Positions 38,768-52,992 are shown, counted from the stretch's first letter. The stretch is DNA of 64,000 nucleotides from Enterococcus innesii (GCA_018982785.1 JAHHEN010000006.1:124001-188000), one strand, 5' to 3'. Program-made: numbers and translations. The notes: generated by a model not told the origin, from the sequence alone.

Positions 38768-39252
38768 ACAGGTTCCCTCTTTTCTGATTGATTTGATTGA
38801 ATATTATTAATAATATCTGAGGCGTCTTTTGCCTTCTTTACTGCATTTCGAAATCCTTCGTGCATCAACAATCGTGCGAGATTGCTTAAGATGATTAAAT
38901 GATCGTCAGTACTCTTTTCAGGTACTGCGATGACAAAAGAATAGGTGACTGCCGTTCCGTCAATTGCTTGATAATCAGTAATTGGACTCGACTTTACGAA
39001 GGCGATTGCAGGCCTTAGTACTGCCTTACTTTTTGCATGAGGAATACCAAAATGATCTTCAATCCCAGTAGAGGTTTGTTTCTCGCGACGAAATAAATCG
39101 TTTTTGTACTTCTTTATATTACTGATAACTCCTGAGGACTCGAATAAAACAGATGCTTGAGTAAACAATTCTTCTTTTGTCCGAATTTGCTCATCAAATA
39201 AAATGAATCGTTCATTAATCAGTTGACCGATATCCAATTTCAACACCTCCAT
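38764..39252 (-). CDS. Fructose-family PTS IIA component
   Basis: Up to 162 residues of the PTS_EIIA_2 family. The phosphorylated histidine is in GIEDHFGIPHAKSKAV and the second conserved region is FVIAVPEKSTDDHLIILSNLA. The open frame starts at the ATG at 39252, but GGAGG lies inside it, eight bases before a TTG at 39237. A TTG start (LDIGQLINERF) is therefore quite possible. It overlaps the IIBC gene by four bases and heads the operon. Confidence 0.88.
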   Translation of the reverse strand: MEVLKLDIGQLINERFILFDEQIRTKEELFTQASVLFESSGVISNIKKYKNDLFRREKQTSTGIEDHFGIPHAKSKAVLRPAIAFVKSSPITDYQAIDGTAVTYSFVIAVPEKSTDDHLIILSNLARLLMHEGFRNAVKKAKDASDIINNIQSNQSEKREPV

Positions 39253-39256
39253 TTTT

Positions 39257-39272
39257 TGTAATCGTTTTCGAA
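39257..39272. promoter_or_regulatory. Candidate cre site for the fructose PTS operon
   Basis: TGTAATCGTTTTCGAA, on minus TTCGAAAACGATTACA, matches the CcpA cre consensus TGNAANCGNWNNCA closely. It lies directly upstream of the IIA start, in the position for catabolite repression. Confidence 0.65.
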
Positions 39273-39564
39273 AACTTGCCTAAACTATACCATCGTGAAC
39301 TAAACAGTTCAATACTATGAGCTATTTAATGCAAATAGACGAAAAAAAGTGGAATACGTTCATAAAAATGATCTATAAAAGTCAAAAAAAGAACAAAGAA
39401 CGACAAATCATCGTCCATTGTTCTCTTATTTCGATTAATACCTAACCTATACTAAAAAATTTTTAAAAGAAGAACCGTAAGTAAATCTCTACTTTTCTTC
39501 CATTCCCGATCTCTACACTTACAAGTCATTCTTTCGAATCAACGCTCATGTAATAAAACATATA
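39273..39564. other. Intergenic region, about 290 bases
   Basis: It holds the upstream sequence of the fructose PTS operon and the end of the OYE gene unit. A weak stem is present (AGAACA near 39394 with TGTTCT near 39419). No ORF was accepted. Confidence 0.35.
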
Positions 39565-40602
39565 TCAACGTTTCACCCCGCGTTGATAGGAATCATTGTA
39601 CGCTTGAAAGGACTTATCGTGAAGTTTAGCCGCTGCATCTGCCAACCAGTTGACATTTCTGATCAACGCGCGGCCTTGTAAAACCAAATCCACTTGATTG
39701 GTTTGCAAAAGATATTCGCAAAGATCAGGATTATCCAATAAACCGACTGCTGCTACGGGAATATCAACCACTTGCTTGATAGCTGCAGCAAAGGGCACTT
39801 GGTAGCCATCATAGATCGGAATATTAGGCTTTTTATCCACCACACCGCCTGTGGAACAGTCAAGACAATCAATGCCATCTGCTTGAAGCCATTGGGCTAC
39901 TTGCTGCCAATCTTCCAACGAATTTTGGCGACCTGGTTCTTCATAGTCTGTCAATGACAAGCGCATCCACAAGGACCCAGAAAAGACCATCCGAACTGCT
40001 TGTACCGTTTCTTTTACAAAGCGATAGCGATTCTCTAAAGAACCACCATACTGGTCGGTGCGTTGATTGACGAAAGGCGAAAGAAATTGGTCCATCAAGT
40101 AGCCATGAGCCCCATGAAGTTCGATCATCGTGACACCCGCATTGGCTGCTCGTTGGGCAGCCTGAACAAAACTATCTTGCACCCGTTTGATCTCCGACAG
40201 GGTCATTTCTGACGGTAACGGGTAGCGTTCGTTAAAGGCAACGGCACTTGGTGCCAAAGGATTGCTGGCATCAACTGCTTTTCGTCCTGCATGGCTTAGT
40301 TGGATGCCTACTTGCGCATCGAACCCATGCAGCAGTTCCACCAATTTCGTCAGCTCTGTTTGCTGTTCTTCATTCCATAGCCCTAGATCATTGTTTGTGA
40401 TTCGTCCGTCTGGTTCAACGGCAGTCGCTTCAATAATGATCAAGCCGACTTTGCTTAATGCTCGCGCCCCATAGTGAACAAAATGAAAGGGTTCCGCAAC
40501 ACCGTCTTCTTTTTTTACTTCATACATACACATCGGCGACATAACGACGCGGTTGGCCAATGTTAAATTCGCTAGCTTCACTGGTGACAATAGTTTGGAC
40601 AT
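39565..40602 (-). CDS. namA: NADPH dehydrogenase, old yellow enzyme family (NamA/YqjM)
   Basis: 345 residues, an FMN-dependent ene-reductase of the YqjM class. Signatures are MSPMCMYEV (the cysteine that tunes FMN), QLSHAGRK, ELHGAHGYLMDQFLSP, NQRTDQYGGSLENR and the phosphate-binding end of the barrel GLLDNPDLCEYLL with QGRALIRN. It detoxifies electrophiles and reduces enones. It stands alone, convergent with nothing and divergent from the helicase gene. Confidence 0.93.
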   Translation of the reverse strand: MSKLLSPVKLANLTLANRVVMSPMCMYEVKKEDGVAEPFHFVHYGARALSKVGLIIIEATAVEPDGRITNNDLGLWNEEQQTELTKLVELLHGFDAQVGIQLSHAGRKAVDASNPLAPSAVAFNERYPLPSEMTLSEIKRVQDSFVQAAQRAANAGVTMIELHGAHGYLMDQFLSPFVNQRTDQYGGSLENRYRFVKETVQAVRMVFSGSLWMRLSLTDYEEPGRQNSLEDWQQVAQWLQADGIDCLDCSTGGVVDKKPNIPIYDGYQVPFAAAIKQVVDIPVAAVGLLDNPDLCEYLLQTNQVDLVLQGRALIRNVNWLADAAAKLHDKSFQAYNDSYQRGVKR

Positions 40603-40865
40603 GTTGACACTCCCTCAACGATTTTTCGCTTTGTATTTTTCTCTATATTCAGTATAAACAGCCCCTTCAAAAACACAAGCAATGACCCTTTTTCCCATTT
40701 TTAAAACAAAAAAATAGACGCATTCTGCTTGCTCCCATGACATTGGAACAATCAGCTGCCTCTTCCCACTATTATTATACCGCATCCAGAGTCAAAAAAA
40801 TAGACTAGTATTTTTGGTGAATGCTCGTATAATTGAGATACTTTGGAGAATGGATGTGAGTCTGA

Positions 40866-43001
40866 ATGAACGACCTAAAGGCTGAAAAGAAGCGTCTCGC
40901 AGACACGTACCAGCAATTGCTGACACGAAAGACAGTGCTGAGCAGTTTCTTGACTGAAGACAGAAAAAAGATCGCCTTGCGATGCAAAGCATCGGCGAAG
41001 AGATTCGCTTAAACTTTGATAATTTTGCTGACCGCCTAGATACTTTTGCTGCCATCGAAAGTAAGAACCGTGAGATCGACCAAATGAACGCCGCTCTTCA
41101 ATCTGCTGAACGTGAATTAGCTGCCATCGACCGTCTACTAGATAGTCCCTACTTTGGTAAAATCTCCCTACAGTTTGAAGATGAAGAAACGATAGAAGAT
41201 TTTTACATTGGGATCAATGGTTTTGTTAATGAAAATAAGGAAGGGCTGATCTATGATTGGCGCTCCCCAATTGCCGAATTGTTCTATGCCAAACGCTTGG
41301 GCCCGGTCTCTTATCAAGTGAACAATCAGAAGATTTCTGCCGCTCTTGAACATCGCCGACAATTTATTATCGAAAAAGATCACTTGAAGCAAGCCTTTGA
41401 TACCTCAGTGGCGATTCAAGATGAAGTGTTACTGGCAGCCCTTGAAGCCAATAATAGCCCAAAAATGCAAGATATCACTGCTTCGATCCAACACGAACAA
41501 AACGTCATCATCCGTGACTTAGCGCATAAAAACCTACTGGTCAACGGTGTTGCTGGAAGCGGAAAAACGTCTGCTGTCATGCAGCGGATTGCCTTTTGCT
41601 GTACCATTTTCGTGAAGAGATGACCGCAGAGAATGTCTTGATTCTCTCCCCGAATTCTCGGTTTATTGATTATATTTCGCAAGTGCTGCCTTCCCTCGGG
41701 GAAAAAATCCATTGACGCTGACCATGCGGCAGTTTTGCCAAACATTTCCTAGCGTTGACTTAGAATCGGAAGAGGCTTATTTTGACCGCATCCAGCAAGC
41801 CCCCTGTGAAGCAATCGACCTTTTGCGCAGCGCGGACTTCAGTCGCTTTCTTCAATCCTTGAGCAAACAGCTGCCAGAAGAACTTGTGCTTCAGTTTAAA
41901 CCAATCAAAAGAAAAAATGTCGTCCTTTTTTCTGAAGAAACGATCGAGACTTTCTTTCAAGAGACACCGAAGCAGGCATCCTTGCGCGATCGCATACAAG
42001 CAGTCAAAAAGAAATTGGCTTACGCTTGGGAGGAACGACTGCAAAAAAATGCCTTAGCAGCGAATGTTCACGACCAAGTTCGTTCTTTGACTGAAGACGA
42101 ACAGCGCTCCCTATTAGGGACAGTTTTAAAGGATGATTCAGAAAAAACAATTCAGAAAGCAGCCATTCGCCTCCTGAAGAAAAAATACGCAACGATTTCC
42201 AAACAAATCAAAGACCTTAATTGGTTTGATACGAAACGATTGTTAGCAGACAGTGCCGACTATTTTACTCATGGACAGATCACTTTGACACAAACAACAG
42301 CTAGTTTGGATTATACCGTTTGTCTATTGCTGATTCGTCATTTGCTTGCCGAAAAACAACCTGTCCCTGCGTTGCGCTATCTGTTTATTGATGAAGTCCA
42401 AGATTATACGCCAGCACAAATTCAGTTTCTATTATGTCTTTTTCCTATGACCGCTTTTACCCTCGTGGGGGATCAGCAACAGGCGATCTTTACAAGTGCC
42501 ATCACCGTATCAGAAATCCAAACGTTGTTTCAACAACAGGCGAAATCCCTCGAAACGTATCAGCTGACTACGAGTTATCGGTCTAGCGGTGCAATCACAC
42601 AGTTATTTGCCCAAATGCTGCCAAAAGAAACCAATTTAAACATCTCTGCCGTTCGACCAGCAGGAAAGTTGCCACAGTTTTATGCCAATCTGACTGACGT
42701 TGCCTTGGTAGACATAGTAAAGGAACTTAAGCAGCCAGTAACGATCATCACCAAAGATAGTCGATCTAGTGAGGAGCTCAAACAGTTCTTCGATAAACAG
42801 GCCGTGTCATTTCATGGAACGGTTTTACCGATTCATCTTGCCAAAGGATTGGAATTTAAGCAGGTTCTTTTATATGATGTTTCAGAAGAAAATTATCATA
42901 CCGATCAAGATAGACGGATTCTCTATACGGCGATTTCTCGGGCAATGGAAGAACTGGTGGTAACTTCAAAAGGAACCTTTTCGCCGTTTCTCACTCCTTG
43001 A
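40866..43001 (+). pseudogene. helD: HelD-like UvrD-family ATPase/helicase, frame broken three times
   Basis: Adding one base at A6 40964-40969, T4 41594-41597 and A6 41702-41707 yields one 712-residue protein from the ATG at 40866. HelD binds RNA polymerase and recycles stalled complexes. The start is coiled coil (MNDLKAEKKRLADTYQQLL). Walker A is NGVAGSGKTSAVMQR, the helicase motif II LFIDEVQDYTP, motif III LVGDQQQAIF and motif VI YTAISRAMEEL. All motifs are intact, so decay is not obvious. Three indels in one gene argue strongly for base-calling errors. Confidence 0.82.
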
Positions 43002-43101
43002 ATAGTAGCTTGATTAGATTTGAGAGAACCCTATCTTGTTTCTCCGGGTAGTTCTCTCACCTAACTGATCAAGAAGTGAAAAAGCTATCGATCAAATAAA
43101 A

Positions 43102-43129
43102 AAGCATCAACGCGATTGCGTTGATGCTT
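43102..43129 (-). terminator. Terminator after the PcsB-like gene
   Basis: AAGCATCAACGC and GCGTTGATGCTT (43102-43113, 43118-43129), a 12-bp perfect stem with six T after it on minus. Confidence 0.9.
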
Positions 43130-43143
43130 TGCTTTTGATTTGA

Positions 43144-44520
43144 TTAGCGATGGATGTAAGTATATCCAGATGCGCTCAATGTTGCAGTGTTTGGTCCACC
43201 AGGACTGTCAAAGCCCATTCCGCCTTGAGAGATCGTGATCGTATTGTTTGATGGGTTGTATGATTCAACATAGGCTACGTGACCATAAGTTGGATCAGCA
43301 GTCCAAACGCCACCAACTGATTGACCAGCGGCAAAGACTACAACGGCACCGGCTGCTGGTGTACCATTGACAGTGTATCCATCAGCTGCAGCTGACGCAC
43401 CCCATTGTGCACCATTCCCCCAGTAAGTACCTACCCAAGGAGCACGGCTTTTCACGTACCAAGTACATTGACCCCAAGCATACATGTTCCCTGAGCTTGA
43501 ATGATCTTTTCCGCCGCCAGTAGAAGTACTTCCGGTAGAATCATTGTTTGATGAAGAATTTGAACCTGAGTTATTTGAACTTGAATTGCTTGAACCAGTG
43601 TTTGAAGAGCCTGCGTTCGATGAACTTGAGCTATTAGAACTGCTGGTATTGCTGCTTGAGCTTGTGTTGCTTGAAGAACTACTTGTTGCTGTTTCAGTAG
43701 AAGCAGTTGTATTCTCTGTTGTGCTCTCCGTTGATTGAGCAGCAGCTTCTTGCGCTTCTTTCAAAGCAGCGGCTTGTCTTTCTTCTTCTGCTTTTTGAGC
43801 AGCAGCAGCTTCTTGTTGTTCTTTCAAGACACGGGCTTTTTCAGCTTCTGCTTCTTGTTTTTTCTTGTTCAATGCATCTTTGTCTTTTTCAGCAGTTGCT
43901 TGTTCAGCTGCTAAGTTTGCTTTCAAGACATTTAAATCAGCTTGTTTTGCTGCAATGGCATCTTTTTGTTGGCTAAGTTCTGCTTGGTTTGCAGCAACTT
44001 CTTGGATCTTGCTTTCGTTTTCTTTGACTTTGTCTTCAACATCTTGTTTGTCTTGTTTTTGTTGTTCAACTAAATCATTGTTCGCATTGACGATCGTTGT
44101 CATCGCTTGTACGCGACCGATAACATCCGTTAAAGAGTCTGCTTCTAAAACAGCATCAATGAAATTGGTGCTTTGACCGTTAACTTGTACATCACGGGCT
44201 TGCTTTTGGATTGCTTCTTCACGTTTGGCAATACGCAATTTCAATGTTGCGATTTTGTCTTGCAATTTCTCAGCTTCTTGACCTAACTCAACTTGTTTTG
44301 CTTCTAATGAAGCAACTTTTGCACTCACTGTTTCAATTTCTGCTTCTAGAGAATCGATCTGTGATTGGGCGTCAGCTTGCTGACCTTTAAGAGAATTGAT
44401 TTTTTGGTCTTGCTGCTCGATTTGATCATCAATGGAATCTGCAAATGCTAATGCAGGTGCTGCAACTGCGGTTAATGTTAGTGAACACACCATTAATGCT
44501 GATAACAAACTATTCTTCAC
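43144..44520 (-). CDS. PcsB-like secreted peptidoglycan hydrolase with CHAP domain
   Basis: 458 residues: signal peptide (1-28, ending ALAFADS), a long coiled coil (about 30-250, DQIEQQDQKINSLKGQQADA), a Ser/Asn/Thr-rich linker (about 260-350) and a C-terminal CHAP domain. The catalytic cysteine is in YAWGQCTWYVKSRAPW and the histidine in YGHVAYVESYNP. This architecture is that of streptococcal PcsB, which is activated by FtsEX during division; ftsEX is in this window. Enterococcal SagA/SalB share the coiled coil but SagA ends in NlpC/P60 instead. GGAGG precedes the start at 44520. Confidence 0.9.
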   Translation of the reverse strand: MKNSLLSALMVCSLTLTAVAAPALAFADSIDDQIEQQDQKINSLKGQQADAQSQIDSLEAEIETVSAKVASLEAKQVELGQEAEKLQDKIATLKLRIAKREEAIQKQARDVQVNGQSTNFIDAVLEADSLTDVIGRVQAMTTIVNANNDLVEQQKQDKQDVEDKVKENESKIQEVAANQAELSQQKDAIAAKQADLNVLKANLAAEQATAEKDKDALNKKKQEAEAEKARVLKEQQEAAAAQKAEEERQAAALKEAQEAAAQSTESTTENTTASTETATSSSSSNTSSSSNTSSSNSSSSSNAGSSNTGSSNSSSNNSGSNSSSNNDSTGSTSTGGGKDHSSSGNMYAWGQCTWYVKSRAPWVGTYWGNGAQWGASAAADGYTVNGTPAAGAVVVFAAGQSVGGVWTADPTYGHVAYVESYNPSNNTITISQGGMGFDSPGGPNTATLSASGYTYIHR

Positions 44521-44911
44521 TCGTTTTTCCTCCGACTAGCTGGTTGATTTGACAGATGAACTGCCTTTATAAAAACTTAATTTTGTCTAAGAAAGTTTAA
44601 TGTTCGATTTAACGACAAATGAATTCTACCATAATGATATGACACACAGATAAAGGAAATGTTACAAAAATGTTTCAATCTAACACTCCCTTTATCTCAG
44701 CGATAAATAACAGGACAATTAAAGACCGTTAAATCAACGTTTCTGAATAAATCACCGCGTTTCTTTTTCATTTTCAAAAAGTGACGTTCTTTCCATTTTA
44801 GTTATTTTTACCCTATAAAAACACCTAATTAATAGCATTTATAGTTTTTTCGGAATTATCTTAAAAGAAAAACTATGAAACCAAGAAATCATTCAAAAAA
44901 AGACCATTTAT
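44521..44911. other. Divergent promoter region of the PcsB-like and metallophosphoesterase genes
   Basis: AT-rich. TAGAAT on minus (44628-44623) is a possible -10 for the PcsB-like gene. TGTTACAAAAATGTTTC (44660-44676) resembles the WalR direct repeat TGTWAH-N5-TGTWAH with one mismatch, which would suit a cell-wall hydrolase. No ORF was accepted. Confidence 0.45.
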
Positions 44912-44940
44912 GTGACAAGATCCCTATTCCTTTCTATAAT
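44912..44940 (+). promoter_or_regulatory. Promoter of the metallophosphoesterase gene
   Basis: GTGACA (44912-44917), 17 bases, perfect TATAAT (44935-44940). Predicted transcription starts near 44947, only about 22 bases before the AGGAGG-positioned start codon. This excludes the GTG at 44912 as initiation codon. Confidence 0.8.
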
Positions 44941-44968
44941 AAATAAAACAAGCGAGGAGGGAATCGCG

Positions 44969-46312
44969 ATTCGTACACACAAAAAATGGTTTTGGCCATT
45001 GGCACTTCTTACACTTTTAGTCACATGTTTCCTGTTATTCTTTCAATTTCGTAAGGTGCATGAAGCCGATACTCCATTGCAACAGGCAAGCAACAGTGAG
45101 TTTTGGCTCTTAAGTGATATTCATTTTCTTTCCTCCACGCTTCATGATAATGGCGAAGCCTTTCAGACCTTCACACAAGGAGCTGCTGGCAAAGAGATGA
45201 CGTATCAAGAACAATCAATCGAGGCCTTCACCGCTCAAGCCTTAAAAGAGAAACCCACGGGAATTATTTTGACTGGTGATATGACGCTCAATGGCGAGAA
45301 AGCAAGTGCTCAAGAGTTGGCAAGATTGCTTGCACCATTGCAAGAAGCTGACATTATGGTTTTCGCATTACCTGGCAACCACGAGATTTACAATGGTTGG
45401 GCGCGAGCATTTCAAGGTGAAAAGGAATACTATGCCGATCAAATCAGTCCTGAGGATTTTCAAACGATTTTTGCTGAAGGTTACGAAAAAGCCAACAGTA
45501 TCGACAAGTCTTCCCTTAGCTACAGCATTCAGTTAAATGACAAGTATCGCCTCTTTTTGCTCGATTCATGTATCTACGATTCTGAGGTTAATTGGGATGA
45601 TCCTACAACGAATGGTGAGTTGAAACCAGCTACTCTAACTTGGTTGGAGGAGCAATTAACCCTGACAAAAGAAGCAGAGCAAGTACCACTGGTCTTTTTA
45701 CACCATAACTTGTTCAGTCATAATGAGTTGTTACAAGACGGTTATGTTCTCGACAATGCCTCCGAAACTGTCACTTTGTTGGACCGTTTCAACGTGCCAG
45801 CCGTTTTCTCTGGTCATATCCACATTCAAGACATTAACGAAGGGAATGATTCGCTTTATGAAGCAGTCACTGGGTCTTATTCAACAGCAGAATTAGGCTA
45901 CGGCGTCCTTTCTCTTTCTGAAAAGGAAATCGACTATGAAGCTCGTCAAATTGATCTCGATGCTTGGGCGGCTGAAACGAAGCAAACTGATGAACAGTTG
46001 CTGGACTATCAAAACTACCAGAAGAGTGTTTTTGAAAATGATACCGACCAACTGGTTCGCGACCAATTGTCCGCCGTGTCTGAACTGTCAGATACCCAGA
46101 TCACACAACTTTGCACGTTTGTCACGAAGCTGAACACTGCCCTTTTTACTGGCAATGATACTTACTCAGCCGAGAAAATAGCTGCCATCAAAGATTCCGA
46201 GGAGTATCAGTGGTTAGCGACCTATTCTTACTTTTTGAAGCAATATGTCGATTCAATGCTGGACGATCAAACCGATGATCGCAAGCTGACGATCCCCCTC
46301 ACAGCAGAATAA
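44969..46312 (+). CDS. Membrane-anchored metallophosphoesterase, probable ATT start
   Basis: A calcineurin-like phosphoesterase of about 447 residues held by one N-terminal span (WFWPLALLTLLVTCFLLFF). Metal-binding motifs are LLSDIHFLS, ILTGDMTLNG, LPGNHEIY, FLHHNLFSH and FSGHIHIQD. The frame contains no ATG or GTG with an RBS. AGGAGG (44955-44960) is spaced eight bases from an ATT at 44969 (IRTHKKWFW), while the promoter occupies the upstream part of the frame. ATT (or ATC at 44963) is thus the likely start. Substrate is unknown; relatives act on cell-surface or nucleotide phosphates. Confidence 0.82.
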   Translation: MRTHKKWFWPLALLTLLVTCFLLFFQFRKVHEADTPLQQASNSEFWLLSDIHFLSSTLHDNGEAFQTFTQGAAGKEMTYQEQSIEAFTAQALKEKPTGIILTGDMTLNGEKASAQELARLLAPLQEADIMVFALPGNHEIYNGWARAFQGEKEYYADQISPEDFQTIFAEGYEKANSIDKSSLSYSIQLNDKYRLFLLDSCIYDSEVNWDDPTTNGELKPATLTWLEEQLTLTKEAEQVPLVFLHHNLFSHNELLQDGYVLDNASETVTLLDRFNVPAVFSGHIHIQDINEGNDSLYEAVTGSYSTAELGYGVLSLSEKEIDYEARQIDLDAWAAETKQTDEQLLDYQNYQKSVFENDTDQLVRDQLSAVSELSDTQITQLCTFVTKLNTALFTGNDTYSAEKIAAIKDSEEYQWLATYSYFLKQYVDSMLDDQTDDRKLTIPLTAE

Positions 46313-46316
46313 AGCC

Positions 46317-46366
46317 AAAAAGTGTCTTCTTCCTTTCTTTTAGGAAAAAGACACTTTTCTTTTCTA
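46317..46366. terminator. Terminator after the metallophosphoesterase gene
   Basis: AAAAAGTGTCTT with a nested CTTCCT pairs with AGGAAA-AAGACACTTTT, followed by T-rich sequence on plus. Confidence 0.8.
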
Positions 46367-46372
46367 ATGAAC

Positions 46373-46408
46373 GATAGCCCTCTCGTTTGGGTAAACGAGA
46401 AGGCTATC
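46373..46408. other. Strong 15-bp hairpin without a T tract
   Basis: GATAGCC-c-TCTCGTTT and AAACGAGA-a-GGCTATC close on a gggt loop, with one mismatch. It follows the previous terminator by six bases but has no T run, so it may be a small RNA structure, an operator or a repeat remnant. Confidence 0.5.
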
Positions 46409-46760
46409 TGACGAGTCAATATTTATTCTTTGAAAGTGCAGCATACTATTACTACTATTATTTATTTCTCATTTAAACGATACAATCCCTAACCTCTATT
46501 GTATCCTTGTAACTCTGAAGTTACGCCAGGTTTGAATAAATTTCTTCAAAACAAGTAACGTGTGGTACAAAAATATTTGTCGCTTATCAATAACTATACC
46601 ATGAGACAGAGTGCAAATGGAAGAAAACGTACTTATTCTTAAACATTACTTAAACAAAAAGCTTTGTTTTCATACAGTGTTGCCCTTTAAGAATTTTACG
46701 TGAAGCGATTAACCTTCCTGTCATGCATATCTGCTAACCATTCGTATAAAGGAATTCCTT
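46409..46760. other. Intergenic region, about 350 bases, no gene seen
   Basis: AT-rich, with no ORF carrying an RBS and no strong hairpin. It separates the convergent metallophosphoesterase and SnoaL-like genes. Confidence 0.35.
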
Positions 46761-47114
46761 TTATTCAATAGGTAAGTCGTGCTGTTTTAAAAAAGATAAT
46801 TTATCCCAGTAGCCTCTTTGAAATAAAATTTTATCATTTACTATTTGAAAAAAACCGCAGCCTCTCAAACCTAAAGGGTCACGCCACTCTAAAATTGCCC
46901 ATTGTCCATCTTCGAAAATATTCTCCACGATACAAACCATTTTTGCGTTAGAAAAATCTTGCTCAAACATCTGCTTTATCGCTTCTTTCCCAATAACTGG
47001 CTCATTGGCAACCTGATGATTGATTGCATTGTCATCATATAATTCTGAAATACTTTCTACATCTGCCTGATTAAACACATCAACCCATTGGCAAAGTATT
47101 TCTTTTGGCTTCAT
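46761..47114 (-). CDS. SnoaL-like/NTF2-fold protein
   Basis: 117 residues from the ATG at 47114 (MKPKEILCQWVDVFNQADVE) with GAGGGGG upstream. The pattern is that of the SnoaL-like domain: N-terminal helices, VESISELYDDNAINHQV, GKEAIKQMF and a beta sheet ending FQRGYWDKLSF. These proteins fold into a cone with a ligand pocket and may be isomerases, hydrolases or binding proteins. No function can be assigned; it stands alone. Confidence 0.75.
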   Translation of the reverse strand: MKPKEILCQWVDVFNQADVESISELYDDNAINHQVANEPVIGKEAIKQMFEQDFSNAKMVCIVENIFEDGQWAILEWRDPLGLRGCGFFQIVNDKILFQRGYWDKLSFLKQHDLPIE

Positions 47115-47700
47115 ATAAATCCCCCTCGAAATGTAATCATCTTTGTTCCAATCGCAATAAAAAAAGTAGCTAATTTGTATCAATATATTCTACTTTTACA
47201 ATTCATTCAAGACAATATCGATGAAACGAATAAGAATGATCGATCTTTCACATCGATTACTCTTGTATAAGTACGGGGGACCATATATTGAATCGTGGCA
47301 TTTTCCATTGTACCTGTTTCTTTATTCCATTCAAATGAGACATGCCATTTGAATCACGAGCGATCATTGCTTTTATTGATAGCGATGTTCCTAAACCTAT
47401 TCAATCACTTTTTCATTTACTTTGAACGGCATTTATTTATTGAATACGGTATAGCGCCCTCTTTCTCTTTTCCTCTTTTGATACGCTTATCATCGAATGA
47501 GAAATCATGGGTAAGATTAACACAACGCTTAGGGCTAGTTGAATAGTGAAATCAAAGATGTACTATTTACCATGTCAGGTACTCAAAACCTGCAACTATT
47601 CTCTTGTAGCAGGTCATCAAAACCCGATCCATTTCAATATTTATATAAAATAAAACAAAAAAAAGCGAGAACCCAATGGATTCTCGCTTGTTAACGTCAA
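47115..47700. other. Intergenic region, 586 bases, with a short imperfect direct repeat
   Basis: AT-rich, no accepted gene. CAGGTACTCAAAACC (47576-47590) and CAGGTCATCAAAACC (47610-47624) form an imperfect direct repeat. An 83-codon open frame at 47295-47546 lacks an RBS and family resemblance. Confidence 0.35.
47663..47689 (-). terminator. Terminator after the cold-shock gene
   Basis: AAGCGAGAA and TTCTCGCTT arms (47663-47671, 47681-47689), with eight T following on minus. Confidence 0.85.
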
Positions 47701-47901
47701 TTAACCTTTAACGATGTTTGTTGCTTGTAAGCCACGTTGGCCTTCTTCAACGTCGAAAGTCACTGCTTGACCTTCTTCTAAAGTTTTGAAGCCGTCGCCT
47801 TGGATAGCTGAGAAGTGAGCAAATACATCATTGCCGTCTTCACCTGTAATAAATCCAAAACCTTTATCTGCATTAAACCATTTTACTGTACCGTTATTCA
47901 T
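47701..47901 (-). CDS. cspA: Cold-shock protein, CspA/CspB family
   Basis: 66 residues from the ATG at 47901 (GGAGG upstream), [20 protein letters not shown] with [20 protein letters not shown]. The RNP1 (KGFGFI) and RNP2 (VFAHF) nucleic-acid motifs are intact. It acts as a single-strand RNA chaperone. A long 5' leader contains a pairable element (47919-47927 with 47958-47966), typical for thermoregulated csp genes. The exact csp letter cannot be set from sequence alone. Confidence 0.93.
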   Translation of the reverse strand: MNNGTVKWFNADKGFGFITGEDGNDVFAHFSAIQGDGFKTLEEGQAVTFDVEEGQRGLQATNIVKG

Positions 47902-47918
47902 AAACGTATACCTCCATA

Positions 47919-47966
47919 TTACACATCGACTGTGTTTATTTGTTTGTAATAGAAAATGATGTGTAA
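47919..47966 (-). promoter_or_regulatory. Candidate leader stem next to the csp ribosome binding site
   Basis: GATGTGTAA (47927-47919 on minus) pairs perfectly with TTACACATC (47966-47958 on minus). The proximal arm ends three bases before GGAGG, so melting or refolding could expose the RBS in the cold. Confidence 0.5.
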
Positions 47967-48148
47967 TTGAAGTGTGTATCAATAGAAAAGATAAACAAGT
48001 ATTAACATATCAGAACTTTACCTATTCATCATAGCACGGTTAAAATAAAATAGCAAATAAAGTTGGGCTTTTTTCTTGATAAAAAGCGAAATTGTTAAGA
48101 AACCTTATGATTAAGCCTAGCAATTGCTTTATCTGGAAGAATCAAAAA

Positions 48149-52919
<4,771 letters not shown>

Positions 52920-52934
52920 TCCCGTGTTTGATTT

Positions 52935-52948
52935 ATAAAGCGCTTTAT
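52935..52948. promoter_or_regulatory. 14-base perfect palindrome in the bgl promoter
   Basis: ATAAAGCGCTTTAT lies directly after TATAGT on minus, a possible -10 of bglP. The core AAAGCGCTTT resembles a cre site and would also serve as a regulator operator. Confidence 0.6.
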
Positions 52949-52978
52949 GGCGTTACTATAGCAGATTTTTTTCTCACC

Positions 52979-52992
52979 TGCGAAAGTTCGCA
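52979..52992. promoter_or_regulatory. Second dyad in the bgl/rpiR intergenic region
   Basis: TGCGAAAGTTCGCA has perfect six-base arms with a two-base centre. It lies between the divergent genes and is the best candidate for an RpiR site. Confidence 0.5.

Noticed and set aside
43544-44176. Plus-strand Leu/Glu-rich open frames opposite the PcsB-like gene
   Set aside because: They are antisense readings of the Ser-rich linker and coiled coil.
44912-44914. GTG start for the metallophosphoesterase
   Set aside because: It coincides with the -35 box of a good promoter and has no RBS.
47295-47546. 83-codon open frame as a gene or transposase relic
   Set aside because: No RBS, no recognised family, and composition like the AT-rich intergenic background.
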